Shown here: in pieces, positions 8,777 to 17,860 of the stretch
Layout of the letters: each line of letters opens with the position of its first letter
Numbering within the stretch: the stretch's first letter is position 1
NCBI RefSeq assembly: GCF_016925675.1
Contig: NZ_CP070506.1
Coordinates: 5,516,501 to 5,580,500, forward strand
Source: Pseudomonas hygromyciniae
GTDB lineage: Bacteria > Pseudomonadota > Gammaproteobacteria > Pseudomonadales > Pseudomonadaceae
Direction of reading: 5' to 3'
DNA length: 64,000 bases
Made by a program: the position numbers and the translations under genes
The notes under the pieces: model-generated
The model's database searches: none
Seen by the model: only the letters and a program-made list of their open reading frames with translations
Told to the model about the DNA's origin: nothing

Positions 8777-9342
8777 CTGCCGGTACCCCAGGCCTGGGCC
8801 AGCTTGCCAAGCAATGAACTGTCGGCACCCTGGCCGCCCAGGTATTGCAGGATCACCGGGGCAAACTGGCCGATCATGCCGCTGTCCATGCCCAAGGCGC
8901 TGAACGCGGTTTTCAGGTCGTTGGTGTCCTTGACGTTACCCAGCAGGCCATCGAGGCCACTGGTCTTGCTGCCGCCGGTTTGGCCGAGCATGCCGCTCAG
9001 GGCGCCCAGGCTGCCCAATGCGTTGCTACCCGACAGCTTGTCCAGGCCCGGTACGCTTTTGCCCAACTGCGAATAATCGGTGCTGCTGAGCTGATTCTTG
9101 GCCAAGCCCAACATGGCGCCGGTACCACCGACTGCCTGCTCCGGGGTGACATTCAATTGCTTGGTCAAGGCGCCCAACAAACCGGCGGTCTGTGACGTTG
9201 GCGCAGCAGCGGCGGCCTTGTTGGTACCCTGGGCACCGGCGACGGCGTTGGCCACATCGCCCAGGCTGAAGCCTGCTGCAAACACCGGGCTGGCCGCCAC
9301 GGTCAGAAGGCAGGACAGGGCAAAACCGCGTGAAATCTTCAT
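8773..9342 (-). CDS. Secreted DUF2780 (VcgC/VcgE-like) protein
   Basis: This is a 189-residue protein with a signal peptide (FALSCLLTVAASPVFAAG) and a low-complexity Gly/Ala/Ser/Leu-rich body. The pattern TAGLLGALTKQLNVTPEQAVGG, MLGLAKNQLS and QFAPVILQYLGGQGA is typical of DUF2780 proteins of gamma-proteobacteria. A ribosome site GAGG lies eight bases before the ATG. The function is unknown; it probably acts in the periplasm or envelope. It stands alone, convergent with the acyltransferase. Confidence 0.85.
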   Translation of the reverse strand: MKISRGFALSCLLTVAASPVFAAGFSLGDVANAVAGAQGTNKAAAAAPTSQTAGLLGALTKQLNVTPEQAVGGTGAMLGLAKNQLSSTDYSQLGKSVPGLDKLSGSNALGSLGALSGMLGQTGGSKTSGLDGLLGNVKDTNDLKTAFSALGMDSGMIGQFAPVILQYLGGQGADSSLLGKLAQAWGTGS

Positions 9343-9524
9343 CGAGACAACCTCGTAAATTTAGGAGCTGAAGCAGCCGTTGGACTCAGCATCCACTAGG
9401 TTGTTCCACGTCACAGATTTGTTCAGAAAAGCCCCAAGGCCCCACACCATCAAACTGCCACTAGGAACCCATCGCCCACCACAGGGTCAATCAACACACT
9501 ACAAAACTTGTCAGGAAGAGCCTT

Positions 9525-9983
9525 ATGACTGCGACCCTCCCCCCAGTGATCGAGCACAAGCCCTCATTCTGGACCCGCCCGCGTCTGTTCATCGGCGTCT
9601 GCGTGGTGGTGGTTGCCGGTATCGGCGGCGCGCTCTACACACAGGACAGCGTGAAGTCCGCCGCGACCCTGGTCAGCACCAGCCAACAACCGGCTGCGCA
9701 AATCATGGCGCACAAGGATTACCTGGAAGTCCAACCGATTGCCGCCACCGCGCCGGAGCCGGACCGCAGCCTCGAACTGTGGGCCCTGCCAGCCGGCGGT
9801 ACACCGGTATCCCTGGGCCTGTTGCCGGAGGATGGCAAAGGCATCATCGGCCTGAATCCGCGTCAACAGGAAACCATCAGCCAGCCGGTGGAACTGATGG
9901 TCAGTTCGGAAACCAAGGGTGGCTCGGTGAGCAAGCAGCCTACGGGCCCGACGGTGTACCAGGGCGCGCTGGCAATTCGCTAA
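9525..9983 (+). CDS. Orphan RskA C-terminal-like membrane protein (anti-sigma-K domain without the N-terminal sigma-binding part)
   Basis: This 152-residue protein has a short cytoplasmic N-terminus (about 24 residues), one TM helix (LFIGVCVVVVAGIGGALYT) and a periplasmic domain with SLELWALPAGGTPVSLGLLP and a GIIGL strand. This is the pattern of the RskA C-terminal domain of anti-sigma factors. The HxxxCxxC anti-sigma domain usually found ahead of it is absent. The upstream DNA shows a good ribosome site (AGGAAGAG) right before this ATG and no remnant of a longer frame. No sigma factor gene is adjacent. It could be a membrane sensor fragment that works with a separate partner, or a domain reused for another role. 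Confidence 0.72.
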   Translation: MTATLPPVIEHKPSFWTRPRLFIGVCVVVVAGIGGALYTQDSVKSAATLVSTSQQPAAQIMAHKDYLEVQPIAATAPEPDRSLELWALPAGGTPVSLGLLPEDGKGIIGLNPRQQETISQPVELMVSSETKGGSVSKQPTGPTVYQGALAIR

Positions 9984-10003
9984 CGCTCAAACACAACACA
10001 ACC

Positions 10004-10097
10004 AATGTGGGAGCGGGCTTGCTCGCGAAAGCGGTGTATCAGTCGCCATATTCGCTGACTGACACTCCGCCTTCGCGAGCAAGCCCGCTCCCACATT
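10004..10097. repeat. REPIN (GAGCGGGCTTGCTCGCGAA type)
   Basis: Two inverted REP copies separated by about 45 bases form a long imperfect hairpin from AATGTGGGAGC to its complement. It sits in the convergent space between the RskA-like gene and fdhA. Confidence 0.9.
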
Positions 10098-10114
10098 GCT
10101 ATCGGTGGCTGTGA

Positions 10115-11314
10115 TTACGCCGCGCTGAACAGCTTGTGCGGATCAATCACAAACTTCTTCGGCACACCGGCATCGAACTCGCCATAGCCACGCGGCGCGT
10201 CATCCAGGCTGATCACCTGTACGCCCACGATTTCGGCGATGTTGATGCGGTCCCACATGATTGCCTGCATCAACTGGCGGTTGTACTTCATCACCGGGGT
10301 CTGGCCGGTGTGGAAGCTGTGGGACTTGGCCCAGCCCAGACCGAAACGAATGCTCAGGCTGCCCATTTTCGCGGCAGCATCCACCGCGCCCGGGTCTTCG
10401 GTGACGTACAGGCCAGGGATGCCGATCTTGCCTGCGACGCGCACCACGCCCATCAGTGAGTTGAGTACCGTGGCCGGAGCCTCGTGCTTGACGCCATCAT
10501 GCCCGTGACCACGGGCTTCAAAGCCCACGCAATCCACCGCGCAATCCACTTCCGGCTCGCCCAGCAAGGCGGCGATCTGCTCATGCAGTGGCGTGTCCTT
10601 GGACAAGTCGGCGATTTCAAACCCCTGGGCCTTAGCGTGGGCCAGGCGGATCGGGTTGACGTCACCGATGATCACCACCGCCGCGCCCAACAGGCGCGCC
10701 GAAGCCGCTGCGGCCAGGCCCACGGGACCGGCGCCAGCGATGTACACGGTGCTGCCCGGGCCAACGCCAGCGGTGACGGCACCGTGATAGCCGGTCGGCA
10801 GGATGTCGGAGAGGCAGGTCAGGTCGCGGATTTTTTCCATGGCCTTGTCGCGATCCGGCAGTTTGAGCAGGTTGAAATCGGCGTACGGCACCAGCACGTA
10901 CTCGGCCTGGCCGCCGGTCCAGTCACCCATGTCCACATAGCCGTAGGCACCACCGGCACGCGCCGGGTTGACGGTCAGGCAGACGCCGGTGTGTTGTTCC
11001 TTGCAGGAGCGGCAGCGCCCGCACGCAACGTTGAATGGCACCGACACCAGGTCGCCGAGTTTCAGGTTCTCGACGTCGCTGCCCTTCTCGATCACCTCAC
11101 CGGTGATTTCATGGCCCAGTACCAGGCCCGTCTGGGCGGTAGTGCGGCCGCGCACCATGTGTTGGTCGGAGCCGCAGATGTTGGTGGAGACCACGCGCAG
11201 GATGACGCCGTGCTCAATCTTCCTGCCACGGGGGTCCTGCATTTTGGGATAGTCGATTTTCTGTACTTCGACCTGACCGTTGCCGAGATACACGACACCA
11301 CGATTACCAGACAT
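10115..11314 (-). CDS. fdhA: Glutathione-independent formaldehyde dehydrogenase
   Basis: This 399-residue zinc-dependent dehydrogenase oxidises formaldehyde to formate with NAD and does not need glutathione. The catalytic zinc ligands include Cys47 (STNICGSDQHM) and His68/Glu69 (VLGHEITGEV). The structural zinc cysteines are in CGRCRSCKEQHTGVC. The NAD fold follows at VYIAGAGPVGLAAAASARLLGA. The length and sequence match the FdhA of pseudomonads. It is the last gene of the glyA-sox-purU-fdhA run and disposes of the formaldehyde released by demethylation of betaine, dimethylglycine and sarcosine. Confidence 0.95.
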   Translation of the reverse strand: MSGNRGVVYLGNGQVEVQKIDYPKMQDPRGRKIEHGVILRVVSTNICGSDQHMVRGRTTAQTGLVLGHEITGEVIEKGSDVENLKLGDLVSVPFNVACGRCRSCKEQHTGVCLTVNPARAGGAYGYVDMGDWTGGQAEYVLVPYADFNLLKLPDRDKAMEKIRDLTCLSDILPTGYHGAVTAGVGPGSTVYIAGAGPVGLAAAASARLLGAAVVIIGDVNPIRLAHAKAQGFEIADLSKDTPLHEQIAALLGEPEVDCAVDCVGFEARGHGHDGVKHEAPATVLNSLMGVVRVAGKIGIPGLYVTEDPGAVDAAAKMGSLSIRFGLGWAKSHSFHTGQTPVMKYNRQLMQAIMWDRINIAEIVGVQVISLDDAPRGYGEFDAGVPKKFVIDPHKLFSAA

Positions 11315-11420
11315 GCTTTCACCTCGCTGTTGTTTTTATGGAACCGCGTCGCCCTTGGGTGGGCAGCGCGTTTAAGTGCTCGGGTTGCAGATGCTGTTTT
11401 TTGCGTTGTTAGTAAGGGCC

Positions 11421-11490
11421 TCTTCGCGGGCAAGCCCGCTCCCACATTCGTGGAATGCAGTCGAATGTGGGAGCTGGCTTGCCTGCGATG
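11421..11490. repeat. REP pair between fdhA and purU
   Basis: Two inverted REPs of different subtypes meet here: CTTCGCGGGCAAGCCCGC on the left and GAGCTGGCTTGCCTGCGATG on the right. Confidence 0.85.
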
Positions 11491-11497
11491 GCGCCCG

Positions 11498-12355
11498 TCA
11501 GAGCACCACAGTTCTATTGGCGTTCAAAAACACCCGCCGCTCAATGTGATACCCCACCGCCCGGGCCAAGGTCAGCCCTTCGATATCCCGCCCCTTGGCA
11601 ATCAAGTCCTCGGGATAGTGACTATGGTCCACCACCTCCACCCCCTGAGCGATGATCGGACCTTCATCCAGATCGTTGTTGATGTAATGCGCCGTGGCGC
11701 CGACCAGCTTCACCCCCTTGTTGTACGCCTGGTGGTACGGCTTGGCGCCCTTGAACCCTGGCAGCAGGGAGTGATGGATATTGATCGCCTTGCCATCGAG
11801 CTTGCGGCACAACTCCGGTGACAGCACTTGCATGTAGCGCGCAAGGATCACCAGCTCGGCGCCGGCCTCTTCAATCACCTGCCACACCTGACGCTCCTGG
11901 GACGGTTTGTCGTTGGGGTCGAGGGGGAAATGGTAGTAGGGAATCTGGTGCCAGTCGGCCAGGGGTTTGAGATCAGGGTGGTTGGACACCACCGCGACCA
12001 CATCCATCGAAAGTTGGCCGATGCGCTGGCGATACAGCAGGTCGTTGAGGCAGTGATCGGCCTTGGAGACCATGATCACCACTTTTGGCCGGTAATTAGG
12101 CGCCGTCAGCTCGAAAATCATCCCAAAGGCTTCGCCACGGGTGGCCAGGCCATCGCGAAAACCCTGCTCGTCGAAGCCATCGGGTTGACGGAATTCCACG
12201 CGGATAAAAAAGCGCCCCGAGAGGCGATCATCGAACGAATGGTGCTCGGTGACGTAGCAGCCCTGTTCGAACAGATAGCGGGTGACCGCGTCCACCGTGC
12301 CGAGCACGCTGGGGCAATCGGCGGTCAAAATCCATGTATCGGGTGCGCGGCTCAT
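11498..12355 (-). CDS. purU: Formyltetrahydrofolate deformylase
   Basis: This is a 285-residue PurU. An N-terminal ACT domain (WILTADCPSVLGTVDAVTRYL) is followed by a formyltransferase-fold catalytic domain. The signature INIHHSLLPGFKGAKPYHQA and the later ATAHYINNDLDEGPII carry the conserved Asn, His and Asp residues of the hydrolase. It releases formate and tetrahydrofolate from 10-formyl-THF. In this operon it balances one-carbon folates loaded by sarcosine oxidase. A GAGGAG site lies nine bases before the ATG. Confidence 0.95.
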   Translation of the reverse strand: MSRAPDTWILTADCPSVLGTVDAVTRYLFEQGCYVTEHHSFDDRLSGRFFIRVEFRQPDGFDEQGFRDGLATRGEAFGMIFELTAPNYRPKVVIMVSKADHCLNDLLYRQRIGQLSMDVVAVVSNHPDLKPLADWHQIPYYHFPLDPNDKPSQERQVWQVIEEAGAELVILARYMQVLSPELCRKLDGKAINIHHSLLPGFKGAKPYHQAYNKGVKLVGATAHYINNDLDEGPIIAQGVEVVDHSHYPEDLIAKGRDIEGLTLARAVGYHIERRVFLNANRTVVL

Positions 12356-12388
12356 TACAGTTAACTCCTCATACAGCGATGCGGCTTA

Positions 12389-12490
12389 CTGTAGGAGTGA
12401 GCTTGCTCGCGAAAAATCCAAGGGCGCCGCGTTCATTCAGGATGCGCGCGTTTTCGTTGACGTTTTTCGCGAGCAAGCTCGCTCCTACAG
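12389..12490. repeat. REPIN (GTAGGAGCGAGCTTGCTCGCGAA type)
   Basis: Inverted copies of the GTAGGAG subtype flank a spacer of about 50 bases. The element lies between soxG and purU. Confidence 0.9.
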
Positions 12491-12497
12491 GGTCATA

Positions 12498-13130
12498 TCA
12501 GGCTTGGACATTCAGGCCGTATTCGGCCGCCGCATCCTGCAACCACAACCACCAATAATCCGAGAAGCTGCGACGAATCAGCAGCTCCCACGTGTCCTCG
12601 GCGGTATGCCGGATCACCAGTTGCGACTTGGCGAACACCGTGCCCACCGCCTTGCCTACGGGGAAGTTGTCGGGGTGCACGTCGTAGCTGGTGGACTTCA
12701 TCAGCACATCGCGCACGTTCGGGCCGCTGAGCTCAAGGATCTGCTGGCCGCCGCTGACATTGACGATCTGGATATGCAAATCCCCCAGGGCGGCACGCAG
12801 GTTTTGCTCGGCGGCGAATTCTTCACCGCTTGGCACGATCAATAGCCACTCATCCGGGCCGAGCCATTGCAGGCTGGTTTCGCCCTTGACGATCACTGTC
12901 AGGGCGCCGGGCAACTCGATGCCCAGGGCCTTGTGTACGCCAGCGGCAAACGCGGCGTCATGACCATCGCCACGGAGGGTCAGGTGGCCAAGGAGTTTCT
13001 TTTCACGCACGGTCACGCCGGCGTTCTTGCGGCCCTTGCCGACCAGGCTGGCGAGGTCGGCATGGTGCAGCGACGACTCGGCCTTGGCGCCGGCGGTGGG
13101 GCGTTGTTGGTACACATTGGCTGCGGTCAT
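12498..13130 (-). CDS. soxG: Sarcosine oxidase subunit gamma
   Basis: This 210-residue subunit of heterotetrameric sarcosine oxidase matches SoxG. It contains TREKKLLGHLTLRGDG-like family sequence near residue 43 (VREKKLLGHLTLRG) and LQWLGPDEWLLIVPSGEE. It has a GcvT-like fold and helps form the folate-binding side of the enzyme. A gap of 125 bases with a REP pair separates it from soxA, so it may be made at a lower level than its partners. Confidence 0.94.
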   Translation of the reverse strand: MTAANVYQQRPTAGAKAESSLHHADLASLVGKGRKNAGVTVREKKLLGHLTLRGDGHDAAFAAGVHKALGIELPGALTVIVKGETSLQWLGPDEWLLIVPSGEEFAAEQNLRAALGDLHIQIVNVSGGQQILELSGPNVRDVLMKSTSYDVHPDNFPVGKAVGTVFAKSQLVIRHTAEDTWELLIRRSFSDYWWLWLQDAAAEYGLNVQA

Positions 13131-13170
13131 AAAGCACCTTTCTTGAATTCTGTTGTGCGGCTACTGCCGC

Positions 13171-13240
13171 CATCGCGAGCAAGCCCGCTCCCACATTTTG
13201 GAATACAGCTCCCCTGTGGGAGCGGGCTTGCTCGCGAAGG
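13171..13240. repeat. REP pair between soxA and soxG
   Basis: Inverted copies of the GAGCGGGCTTGCTCGCGA subtype form a hairpin within the operon. It is placed where it could stabilise the upstream mRNA or reduce read-through. Confidence 0.9.
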
Positions 13241-13255
13241 CCGCGCCTCGGTCTA

Positions 13256-16200
13256 TCAGATGTTCTGCCGGTCGCCTTTAGGGTCGAAGAACACCGAAGA
13301 CACAATCTCGGCCTCGATCACGCTGCCATCCGCCTGCGGTGAAAACACCCGCTCGCCCATACGCTTCAAGCCACCCTTGACCACCGCCATCGCAAACGAA
13401 TACCCCAGGGAGTTGTGCGCATAGCTGGAGGTGACGTGACCGACCATCTTCATCGGAATCGTCTGCTTCGGATCAAACACCAGTTGCGCGCCTTCCGGCA
13501 GCCACACCTTCGGATCAATCGGCTTCAAGCCCACCAGTTGCTTACGTTCTTCACGCACGCAATCTTCGCGGTTCATCCCACGCCAGCCGATCCACGAAAA
13601 CGGTTTGGTACGGCCTACGCACCAGCCCATGTTCAGGTCATCCGGAGTCATCGAGCCGTCGGTATCCTGGCCGACGATGATGAAGCCCTTCTCGGCCCGC
13701 AGTACGTGCATGGTCTCGGTGCCGTACGGGGTCAGGTTGTATTGCTTGCCGGCCTCGACGATCTGTTCCAGCACGCCCATGGCGTAGTCGGCCTGCACGT
13801 TGACTTCGTACGACAGCTCACCGGTAAACGAGATACGGAACACCCGCGCCGGCACGCCGCCCACCAGGCCTTCTTTCCAGGTCATGAACGGGAAGCCGTC
13901 CTTGTCCAGGTCGATGTCGGTGACTTCGCTCAACAGCTTGCGGCTGTTGGGGCCGGACAGGGTCATGGTCGCCCAGTGGTCGGTGACCGAAGTGAAGTAC
14001 ACCTTCAGGTCCGGCCATTCGGTCTGCTGGTAGATTTCCAGCCACTGCAGCACACGGGCGGCGCCGCCGGTGGTGGTGGTCATCAGGAAGTGATTGTCCG
14101 CCAGGCACGCGGTCACGCCATCGTCGAAGACCATGCCGTCTTCCTTGCACATCAGGCCGTAGCGCGCCTTGCCCACGTCGAGCTTGGTCCAGGCATTGCT
14201 GTAAATGCGGTTAAGGAACTCACGGGCATCCGGGCCCTGGATATCGATCTTGCCCAGGGTCGAGGCATCCAGCAGGCCGACGCTGTCGCGCACGGCCAGG
14301 CATTCGCGCTTGACTGCGGCGTGCAGGTCTTCACCGTTGCGCGGGAAGTACCACGGGCGTTTCCACTGGCCGACATCCTCGAACTCGGCGCCGTTTTTGA
14401 CGTGCCAGGCTTGCAGCGCGGTGTAGCGCACCGGCTCGAAGATATGCCCACAGTGCCGGCCCGCCACGGCGCCGAAAGTCACCGGCGTGTAGTTGGGGCG
14501 GAACATGGTGGTGCCCATCTGCGGGATGGTCACGTTCAGCGAACGCGCAGCAATGGCCAGGCCGTTGACGTTGCCCAGCTTGCCTTGGTCGGTGCCGAAG
14601 CCCAGCGCGGTGTAGCGCTTGACGTGTTCCACCGACTCGAAGCCCTCGCGGGTCGCCAGTTCGATGGCGGCGGCGGTGACGTCGTTTTGCAGGTCGACAA
14701 ATTGTTTGGGCGCCCGTGCAGTGGCCTTCTCGTGCGGCACCTGGAACAGCGCCAGGGTTGGCTCTTCCAGGCGCGTCAGGGCCTTGGGCAGCGTACCTTC
14801 CACCGCGGCAAACCCGGCTTCGCTGGCGGCACGCACGCCACCCTCAAAGCCGTCAGCCAGGGAATCACCCAAGCCGTAGACGCCGTTGATGCCACCGACG
14901 CACACACGTTTCTGCGGTGCTTCGCCCGGTACAAAACCGAGGATATCTTCACGCCAGGTCGGCTTGCCGCCCAGGTGCGAGGCCAGGTGAACCACCGGGC
15001 TGTAGCCGCCGGAGCTGGCTACCAGGTCGCAATCGAGCCATTCGCCAGGGCTGGTGACGGTGTGGGCTTTGACATCGATAGCCGCCACACGCGCACCAGT
15101 CACGTGCTTGCTGCCACGGGCTTCGATCACGGCGCTGCCGGTGAGGATGCGAATGCCTTTGGCACGGGCTTCTTCCACCAGCGCACCGCGTGGGTTGTGG
15201 CGAGCATCGGCCACGGCGACAACGCTGAGGCCCGCGTCAAACCAGTCCAGCGCCACGCGGTAGGCGTGATCGTTGTTGGTCGACAGCACCAGCTTTTTAC
15301 CCGGCGCCACGCCGTAACGGCGCACGTAAGTCGACACCGCACCCGCCAGCATGTTGCCCGGCACGTCGTTATTGCCGTACACCAGCGGGCGCTCGCACGC
15401 ACCGGTCGCCAGCACCACGCGCTTGGCACGCACACGGTGGATACGCTGGCGCACCACGCCGATCGGCGCACGGTCGCCGAGGTGATCGGTGAGGCGCTCG
15501 TGGATGGTCAGGAAGTTATGGTCGTGATAGCCGTTGACGGTGGCGCGAGGCAGCAGCACCACATCCGGCAACGCCTTGAGCTCGGCAATCACACTGGCGA
15601 CCCACTCGGCCGCCGGCTTGCCGTCGAGGCTTTCACGGGAGTCGAGCAACGACCCGCCGAACTCTTCCTGCTCATCGGCGATGATCACCCGCGCACCACT
15701 GCGCGCAGCCGCCAGGGCCGCCGACAGGCCAGCGGGCCCGGCACCGACGATCAGCACGTCGCAATGGCGGTTCATGTAGTCGTAGGTGTCCGGATCGTTC
15801 TCGGTCGGCGAGCGACCCAGCCCTGCGGCCTTGCGGATGTACTTCTCGTAGGTCATCCAGAACGATTGCGGGTACATGAAGGTTTTGTAGTAGAAACCCG
15901 GCGGCATCAGCTTGCCGCCGACCTTGCCGAGAATGCCCATCATGTCGTTGTTCACGCTCGGCCAGCCGTTGGTGCTGGTTGCGACCAGGCCTTGGTACAG
16001 CGCCTGTTGCGTGGCGCGCACGTTGGGGATTTGCGTGGCTTCGGTGGCACCGATCTGCAGCACCGCGTTTGGCTCTTCAGCGCCCGCAGCAAAGATGCCG
16101 CGTGGGCGCGAGTATTTGAAGCTGCGGCCGATGACATCCACGCCGTTGGCCAGCAAGGCTGCAGCCAGGGTGTCGCCTTCAAAGCCTTTGTAGCTCTGGC

Positions 16201-16273
16201 CGTTGAAGGTAAACGTCAGGACTTTATTACGGTCAATGCGGCCACCGTTGGACAGGCGATTGATCTGGCTCAT
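13256..16273 (-). CDS. soxA: Sarcosine oxidase subunit alpha
   Basis: This 1005-residue large subunit binds NAD and folate. The N-terminal region (TFTFNGQSYKGFEGDTLAAA) resembles a ferredoxin-like domain. A Rossmann motif (VLIVGAGPAGLSAALAAARSG) starts near residue 173. A C-terminal aminomethyltransferase (GcvT-like) domain starts around residue 640. The enzyme converts sarcosine, oxygen and tetrahydrofolate into glycine, peroxide and methylene-THF. The start overlaps the soxD stop (ATGA). Confidence 0.96.
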   Translation of the reverse strand: MSQINRLSNGGRIDRNKVLTFTFNGQSYKGFEGDTLAAALLANGVDVIGRSFKYSRPRGIFAAGAEEPNAVLQIGATEATQIPNVRATQQALYQGLVATSTNGWPSVNNDMMGILGKVGGKLMPPGFYYKTFMYPQSFWMTYEKYIRKAAGLGRSPTENDPDTYDYMNRHCDVLIVGAGPAGLSAALAAARSGARVIIADEQEEFGGSLLDSRESLDGKPAAEWVASVIAELKALPDVVLLPRATVNGYHDHNFLTIHERLTDHLGDRAPIGVVRQRIHRVRAKRVVLATGACERPLVYGNNDVPGNMLAGAVSTYVRRYGVAPGKKLVLSTNNDHAYRVALDWFDAGLSVVAVADARHNPRGALVEEARAKGIRILTGSAVIEARGSKHVTGARVAAIDVKAHTVTSPGEWLDCDLVASSGGYSPVVHLASHLGGKPTWREDILGFVPGEAPQKRVCVGGINGVYGLGDSLADGFEGGVRAASEAGFAAVEGTLPKALTRLEEPTLALFQVPHEKATARAPKQFVDLQNDVTAAAIELATREGFESVEHVKRYTALGFGTDQGKLGNVNGLAIAARSLNVTIPQMGTTMFRPNYTPVTFGAVAGRHCGHIFEPVRYTALQAWHVKNGAEFEDVGQWKRPWYFPRNGEDLHAAVKRECLAVRDSVGLLDASTLGKIDIQGPDAREFLNRIYSNAWTKLDVGKARYGLMCKEDGMVFDDGVTACLADNHFLMTTTTGGAARVLQWLEIYQQTEWPDLKVYFTSVTDHWATMTLSGPNSRKLLSEVTDIDLDKDGFPFMTWKEGLVGGVPARVFRISFTGELSYEVNVQADYAMGVLEQIVEAGKQYNLTPYGTETMHVLRAEKGFIIVGQDTDGSMTPDDLNMGWCVGRTKPFSWIGWRGMNREDCVREERKQLVGLKPIDPKVWLPEGAQLVFDPKQTIPMKMVGHVTSSYAHNSLGYSFAMAVVKGGLKRMGERVFSPQADGSVIEAEIVSSVFFDPKGDRQNI

Positions 16274-16572
16274 ACCTTCTCTCCAGAAGCCTTGGCGGTG
16301 AATTGTGGCTTCTCGCCGATCTTGTAGGTTTCAAGAATTTCGTAGGTCACGGTGTCGCGGGTCGCGTTGAAATATTGGCGGCAACCGGCGGCATGGATCC
16401 ACAGTTCGTGATGCAGGCCGCGCGGGTTGTCGCGGAAGAACATGTAGTCGCCCCACTGCTCGTCGGTGCAGGCATTCGGGTCCAGCGGGCGCGGGATGTG
16501 CGCTTGGCCGGACGCGTGGAATTCCTCTTCGGAGCGCAGTTCGCCACAGTGAGGACAGAAGATATGCAACAT
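16270..16572 (-). CDS. soxD: Sarcosine oxidase subunit delta
   Basis: This 100-residue subunit begins MLHIFCPHCGELRSEEEF and has the CPHC zinc site of SoxD, with a later AAGCRQYFNATRDT segment carrying another ligand. It packs on the alpha subunit. It is 15 bases downstream of soxB and overlaps soxA. Confidence 0.95.
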   Translation of the reverse strand: MLHIFCPHCGELRSEEEFHASGQAHIPRPLDPNACTDEQWGDYMFFRDNPRGLHHELWIHAAGCRQYFNATRDTVTYEILETYKIGEKPQFTAKASGEKV

Positions 16573-16587
16573 AGGGAATTTCTCCTG

Positions 16588-17838
16588 TTAGTGGGCGACG
16601 GCCGCAGCGCCGTGTTCGTCGATCAGCGCACCGTTGTGGAAACGGTCGATGGAGAAAGGTGCCGCCAACGGGTGCATTTCACCCTTGGCCAGGCTCGCGG
16701 CAAACACGTTGCCTGAGCCGGGGGTGGCCTTGAAGCCACCGGTGCCCCAACCGCAGTTGAAGAACATGTTCGGCACGGGGGTCTTGGAGATGATCGGGCA
16801 GGCGTCCGGCGTGGTGTCGACGATGCCGCCCCACTGGCGGTTCATGCGCACCCGCGACAGCACCGGGAACATCTCGACGATGGCCTGGATGGTGTGTTCG
16901 ATCACCGGGTATGAGCCGCGCTGGCCGTAGCCGTTGTAGCCGTCGATACCGGCGCCGATCACCAGGTCGCCCTTGTCGGACTGGCTGATGTAACCGTGCA
17001 CGGCGTTGGACATGATCACGCTGTCGATAATCGGCTTGATCGGCTCCGACACCAACGCTTGCAGCGGGTGGGATTCGATCGGCAGGCGGAAACCGGCGAG
17101 CGAAGCCATGTGGCCGGAGTTACCGGCGGTGACCACACCGACGCGCTTGGCGCCGATAAAGCCTTTGTTGGTTTCGACACCGATGCACACGCCGTTTTCC
17201 TTGCGAAAGCCGATCACTTCGGTCTGCTGGATCAGGTCCACACCCAGGGCGTCGGCGGCGCGGGCAAAACCCCAGGCCACGGCATCGTGACGGGCCACGC
17301 CGCCGCGCCGTTGCACGGTAGCGCCGAGGACCGGGTAGCGGGTGTTTTTCGAGCAATCGAGGTACGGGATCTCGTCGGCCACTTGCTTGGCGTTGAGCAG
17401 CTCGCCGTCCACGCCATTGAGGCGGTTGGCACTCACGCGGCGCTCGGAATCACGGATGTCCTGCAGGGTGTGGCACAGGTTGTAGACGCCGCGCTGGGAG
17501 AACATCACGTTGTAGTTCAAGTCCTGGGACAGACCTTCCCAGAGCTTCATCGCGTGTTCATACAGGTGCGCCGACTCATCCCACAGGTAGTTGGAACGCA
17601 CGATGGTGGTGTTGCGCGCGGTGTTACCGCCGCCCAGCCAACCTTTCTCGACCACGGCCACGTTGGTGATCCCGTGTTCCTTGGCCAGGTAATAAGCGGT
17701 CGCCAGACCATGCCCGCCGCCGCCGACAATGACCACGTCGTACACCTTTTTAGGGGTCGGCGTGCGCCACATCTTCTGCCAGTTTTCGTGGTGGCTGAGT
17801 GAGTGCTTGAAGAGGCCGAAGCCTGAGTAGCGTTGCAT
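16588..17838 (-). CDS. soxB: Sarcosine oxidase subunit beta
   Basis: This is a 416-residue flavin subunit (start at the ATG at 17838, eight bases after GGAG). The FAD-binding motif is [22 protein letters not shown] near residue 35, and the C-terminal glycine-rich loop is [16 protein letters not shown]. In the family this subunit carries noncovalent FAD and covalent FMN and holds the oxidase site. It lies 22 bases after glyA in the same direction. The longer open frame from 17931 is not used because it overlaps the end of glyA and lacks a ribosome site. Confidence 0.95.
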   Translation of the reverse strand: MQRYSGFGLFKHSLSHHENWQKMWRTPTPKKVYDVVIVGGGGHGLATAYYLAKEHGITNVAVVEKGWLGGGNTARNTTIVRSNYLWDESAHLYEHAMKLWEGLSQDLNYNVMFSQRGVYNLCHTLQDIRDSERRVSANRLNGVDGELLNAKQVADEIPYLDCSKNTRYPVLGATVQRRGGVARHDAVAWGFARAADALGVDLIQQTEVIGFRKENGVCIGVETNKGFIGAKRVGVVTAGNSGHMASLAGFRLPIESHPLQALVSEPIKPIIDSVIMSNAVHGYISQSDKGDLVIGAGIDGYNGYGQRGSYPVIEHTIQAIVEMFPVLSRVRMNRQWGGIVDTTPDACPIISKTPVPNMFFNCGWGTGGFKATPGSGNVFAASLAKGEMHPLAAPFSIDRFHNGALIDEHGAAAVAH

Positions 17839-17860
17839 AGTCATTACTCCAAAACCGCGC

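Noticed and set aside
9380..10114. Long plus-strand frame overlapping the RskA-like gene
   Set aside because: It is a different frame with Arg/Pro/Gly-rich composition that runs through a REPIN; the 9525-9983 frame has the TM helix and ribosome site.
13415..16327. Plus-strand open frame of 970 codons opposite soxA
   Set aside because: It is the antisense shadow of soxA, rich in His, Arg, Gly and Val with no recognisable domain.
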